From: QPIN01 sp964535875
GTDB taxonomy: Bacteria > Pseudomonadota > Gammaproteobacteria > Methylococcales > Methylomonadaceae
Reading direction: 5' to 3'
Assembly: GCA_964535875.1 (NCBI GenBank)
Contig: CAZHUE010000104.1
Span: forward strand, 1 to 9,420
Length of the DNA stretch: 9,420 nucleotides
Part shown: piece after piece, positions 7,299 to 9,420 of the stretch
Layout of the letters: every line of letters begins with the position of its first letter
How positions within the stretch are numbered: position 1 is the stretch's first letter
The notes under the pieces: model-generated
Database searches by the model: none
Told to the model about the DNA's origin: nothing
Seen by the model: only the letters and a program-made list of their open reading frames with translations
Translations under genes and position numbers: made by a program

Positions 7299-7933
7299 TG
7301 ACTATGTTAAATAAAATAAGAAGCCTATTGTATTTTCTTTTTTTTATATTATTTCTAAATGGAGCAAATGCTGAACTTGCCCCTGTGAAACAATTAAAAT
7401 CAATTTTATCAAGCACAAAAACCCTAACAGCGGATTTTAGACAAGTTAGCTTAGATCGAAAAGGTCAGCCTATACATACAAGTCATGGTGTTTTTTATCT
7501 TAGTAGGCCTGGGAAGTTTCGGTGGGATTATAAAAAACCTTTTATTCAGGAAATTGTATCCGACTCAAATAAAATCTGGTTTTATGATGCAGATTTAGAG
7601 CAAGTTACAATAAAAAAGATGGATGACTCCTTGGGTTCCACACCGGCTTTATTGTTGAGTGGAGATATTGCTTTAGAGGAGAATTTTATTATTGAAAAAC
7701 AAGGAATTGATGAAGGATTACAATGGATAAAATTATCGCCAAAAAAACAAGAAAGTGAGTTTAATTATATTCTTATAGGTCTAAATGATGGTAGTTTAGG
7801 TGGTATGGAATTAAGTGATAACTTTGGCCAGCTAACTCGAATTTATTTTTCTAATGTTAAGAAAAACAAGCGGTTGGATGATTCGGTTTTCACTTTTATT
7901 GCTCCTAAAGGCGTTGATGTCTTTGAAAAATAG
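7298..7933 (+). CDS. lolA: Outer-membrane lipoprotein carrier protein LolA
   Basis: LolA is the periplasmic chaperone that takes lipoproteins released by LolCDE from the inner membrane and hands them to the outer membrane, usually to LolB. The precursor has 211 residues, standard for the family. A signal peptide covers residues 1-25: basic start, hydrophobic core LLYFLFFILFL, cleavage after ANA. TADFRQVS (44-51) and HGVFYLSRPGKFRWDY (63-78) are family marks. Arg70 in YLSRP corresponds to the Arg43 of mature E. coli LolA that is important for cargo release. SDSNKIWFYD (89-98) follows. The start is ambiguous: GTG 7298 overlaps the mrcB TAG in TAGTG, implying translational coupling, while ATG 7304 gives an equally good signal peptide. 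Neither has a Shine-Dalgarno sequence, which fits coupling to mrcB translation. It is directly followed by rarA, as in many gammaproteobacteria. Confidence 0.95.
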   Translation: MTMLNKIRSLLYFLFFILFLNGANAELAPVKQLKSILSSTKTLTADFRQVSLDRKGQPIHTSHGVFYLSRPGKFRWDYKKPFIQEIVSDSNKIWFYDADLEQVTIKKMDDSLGSTPALLLSGDIALEENFIIEKQGIDEGLQWIKLSPKKQESEFNYILIGLNDGSLGGMELSDNFGQLTRIYFSNVKKNKRLDDSVFTFIAPKGVDVFEK

Positions 7934-7947
7934 ATATATTTAGTGAG

Positions 7948-9246
7948 ATGACAAAACCCTTAGCAGATAGAATGCGACCGGTTTTATTAGCAGACTTTAT
8001 TGGTCAAAAACACCTTCTCAAACCAGGAAAGCCTCTTTACGAAGCTGTTTCATCAGGGCAGTTACATTCAATGATATTTTGGGGGCCACCAGGTACAGGA
8101 AAAACTACGCTGGCAGGCATGATTGCTCATCACTCAGAGGCTGAGTTTATATCAATTTCAGCTGTATTAGCCGGTGTAAAAGAAATTCGATCTGCAGTGT
8201 CAGCAGCCAAAAAATTACTGCTGGAACAGAACAAGAGAACCATCTTATTCGTAGATGAAGTGCATCGATTTAATAAGTCGCAACAAGATGCTTTTTTACC
8301 CCATGTTGAAGATGGAACTGTCTATTTTATAGGAGCAACAACTGAAAACCCTTCCTTTGCTTTAAACAACGCGTTGTTATCTAGAACGAGAGTTTATGTG
8401 CTTAATCCCTTAACAAGTGAAGATCTTGTTGAGGTATTTAATATAGCTATTTCTGATAAAGAAAGAGGGTTAGGTGATGTAAAGATAGCAATAAAAGATA
8501 AGCTGAAGCAACAGTTTTCTGAAGTGGCTGATGGGGATGCCAGACGTCTTTTGAATTTATTAGAAATTGCTGTAGAGCTGGCTTTAGCTAACGAGAATCA
8601 AACTATCACTGAACAAATTACTCAGGAAGTGCTCTCTGGTGGAGTTCGTCGATTTGATCAGCAAGGTGAAGAGTTTTATAACCAAATTTCAGCATTGCAT
8701 AAATCTGTACGCGGAAGCTCTCCTGATGCATCGTTGTATTGGCTATGTAGAATGATTGATGGAGGATGTGATTTAGCCTATCTTGCCAGAAGAATTGTTA
8801 GAATAGCTTCTGAAGATATTGGTAATGCAGACCCTAGAGCGCTGGAAATTACAATAAATGCATGGGAGGCGCAGGAGCGTTTAGGGAGTCCGGAGGGTGA
8901 GTTAGCGTTAGCACAAGCTGTTGTTTATTTGGCTTGTGCGCCAAAAAGTAATGCTGTTTATATGGCTTATAATGCAGCGATGAGTGATATAAAACAAAGT
9001 GGAAGTTTTGAAGTGCCAATTCATTTAAGAAATGCACCGACTAAACTTATGAAAGCTCTGGATTATAAAAAAAAATACCGTTATGCACATAATGAACCGG
9101 AAGCCTATGCTGCGGGTGAAAATTATTTTCCAGACGAGTTAATAGGGAAAAAATATTATCACCCTGTAAATAGAGGGTTGGAAATTAAGATTTCTGAAAA
9201 ACTTAGGCATTTAAAGGAATTAGATATAAAGCAAGGTGGGTCGTAA
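7948..9246 (+). CDS. rarA: Replication-associated recombination protein A (RarA/MgsA), AAA+ ATPase
   Basis: RarA is a homotetrameric AAA+ ATPase of the clamp-loader group, related to eukaryotic WRNIP1/Mgs1. It acts at stalled or gapped replication forks with SSB. The 432 residues match the usual length. The N-terminus ADRMRPVLLADFIGQKHLL is the conserved lead-in. Walker A is GPPGTGKTT (46-54, Lys52). Walker B is ILFVDEVHRF (99-108, DEVH). Sensor 1 is GATTENPS (129-136), the arginine finger is in LLSRT (Arg146), and sensor 2 is in GDARRLLN. The C-terminal oligomerisation region ends with the typical YAHNEPEAYAAGENYFPDEL block (about 378-397). The ATG at 7948 gives the canonical N-terminus; GTGAG directly abuts it and is too close to act as a Shine-Dalgarno sequence. 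It lies 14 nt after lolA in the same operon. The crcB or serS genes that often follow are not seen in the remaining 174 bp. Confidence 0.96.
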   Translation: MTKPLADRMRPVLLADFIGQKHLLKPGKPLYEAVSSGQLHSMIFWGPPGTGKTTLAGMIAHHSEAEFISISAVLAGVKEIRSAVSAAKKLLLEQNKRTILFVDEVHRFNKSQQDAFLPHVEDGTVYFIGATTENPSFALNNALLSRTRVYVLNPLTSEDLVEVFNIAISDKERGLGDVKIAIKDKLKQQFSEVADGDARRLLNLLEIAVELALANENQTITEQITQEVLSGGVRRFDQQGEEFYNQISALHKSVRGSSPDASLYWLCRMIDGGCDLAYLARRIVRIASEDIGNADPRALEITINAWEAQERLGSPEGELALAQAVVYLACAPKSNAVYMAYNAAMSDIKQSGSFEVPIHLRNAPTKLMKALDYKKKYRYAHNEPEAYAAGENYFPDELIGKKYYHPVNRGLEIKISEKLRHLKELDIKQGGS

Positions 9247-9322
9247 GATAAAATCTAATTTAGGTGCAGCGAAATTAAATCCGGTGGGATGAGTGTCTGT
9301 GCCGTAAATTTCTCAACTAGGT

Positions 9323-9341
9323 GCTTACAGAACTGTAAAGC
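9323..9341. repeat. Inverted repeat GCTTACAG-AA-CTGTAAAGC
   Basis: TTACAG (9325-9330) and CTGTAA (9333-9338) are perfect complements separated by AA. Flanking GC at 9323-9324 and 9340-9341 can extend the pairing past one bulged A. A two-base loop is too tight for RNA, so in RNA the innermost pairs would open; as DNA it is a near-perfect palindrome that could bind a dimeric protein. Confidence 0.6.
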
Positions 9342-9351
9342 CCAATATCTC

Positions 9352-9366
9352 CAGCAAAGAGTGCTG
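9352..9366. repeat. Small hairpin CAGCA-AAGAG-TGCTG
   Basis: A perfect 5-bp stem with a 5-nt loop, 10 nt after the preceding inverted repeat. On its own it is chance-level; it is notable only as one of three successive hairpins. Confidence 0.45.
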
Positions 9367-9368
9367 AA

Positions 9369-9404
9369 CTAGGCTGTCGAAAAGCGACTTTTAGAGTGCC
9401 TTAG
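9369..9404 (+). terminator. Possible weak terminator hairpin with T-run downstream of rarA
   Basis: GTCG (9376-9379) pairs with CGAC (9385-9388) around AAAAG, directly followed by TTTT (9389-9392). The arrangement resembles a rho-independent terminator for the mrcB-lolA-rarA operon, but a 4-bp stem is short. CTAGGC (9369-9374) and GCCTTAG (9398-9404) can form an outer stem with a bulge, and AAAAG-CGA-CTTTT (9380-9392) is an alternative fold. The same symmetry would suit the terminal repeat of a mobile element. Confidence 0.3.
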
Positions 9405-9420
9405 ACTTCCCCGTGTTTTG

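Larger units (their letters stand above)
9247..9420. other. Non-coding, structured tail after rarA; identity unknown
   Basis: No convincing ORF, tRNA or known RNA motif is visible in these 174 bp. The last 120 bases are about 45% GC by hand count, clearly above the divergent intergenic sample (about 23%) and nearby rarA code (32-38%). Three inverted repeats follow one another from 9323 to 9404. The segment could be a small structured RNA, a 3' untranslated region with terminator, or the end of an insertion element or MITE whose body lies to the right. Confidence 0.5.

Noticed and set aside
8849..9037. Antisense ORF of 62 codons opposite rarA
   Set aside because: It is a shadow of a conserved gene, with a composition typical of reverse-strand reading.

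Overview
The window looks like chromosomal DNA from an AT-rich gammaproteobacterium. Coding stretches are roughly one third GC by spot count. The gammaproteobacterial signs are a class A penicillin-binding protein of the PBP1b type with its UB2H linker domain, a periplasmic LolA carrier directly followed by rarA, and a stand-alone NspC decarboxylase. The species cannot be named from the sequence. All the main genes look intact; none carries a visible frameshift.

Left block (1-1828, + strand). After a 14-codon remnant of an upstream gene come 5-formyltetrahydrofolate cyclo-ligase (86-673) and, 18 nt later, the PLP enzyme carboxynorspermidine/carboxyspermidine decarboxylase NspC (692-1828). They are probably co-transcribed. 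Metabolically they represent folate salvage and the last step of the alternative spermidine or norspermidine route.

Middle block (1829-4932). A 139-bp convergent gap separates nspC from an HDOD-domain regulator on the - strand (1968-2816). A 238-bp, very AT-rich divergent region follows, holding three perfect tandem copies of TTTAGAAA. On its other side is a 625-residue cyclic-di-GMP protein (3055-4932) with a receiver-like domain, a GGDEF domain and an EAL domain. The receiver lacks its phospho-acceptor aspartate, the GGDEF domain is degenerate (GSDEF, no inhibitory-site Arg), and the EAL domain keeps every catalytic residue that I can map. I read this as a phosphodiesterase with two probable regulatory domains, perhaps linked to the HDOD protein by the shared control region.

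Right block (4962-9246, + strand). mrcB (PBP1b), lolA and rarA are packed with a 1-nt overlap and a 14-nt gap. mrcB begins 29 nt after the EAL gene, so readthrough from that gene is possible. This set joins peptidoglycan synthesis, lipoprotein delivery to the outer membrane and replication-fork maintenance. In the familiar enterobacterial and pseudomonad layout, ftsK sits where mrcB is here.

Tail (9247-9420). No gene is visible. The last 120 bases are about 45% GC by hand count, against about 23% in a 60-base sample of the divergent intergenic region, and they contain three closely spaced inverted repeats. This is the least explained part of the window: a structured RNA, a readthrough or terminator region, or the end of a mobile element. 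I did not find a clearly new multi-gene system. The best leads are the HDOD / pseudo-receiver-GGDEF-EAL pair and the structured tail.
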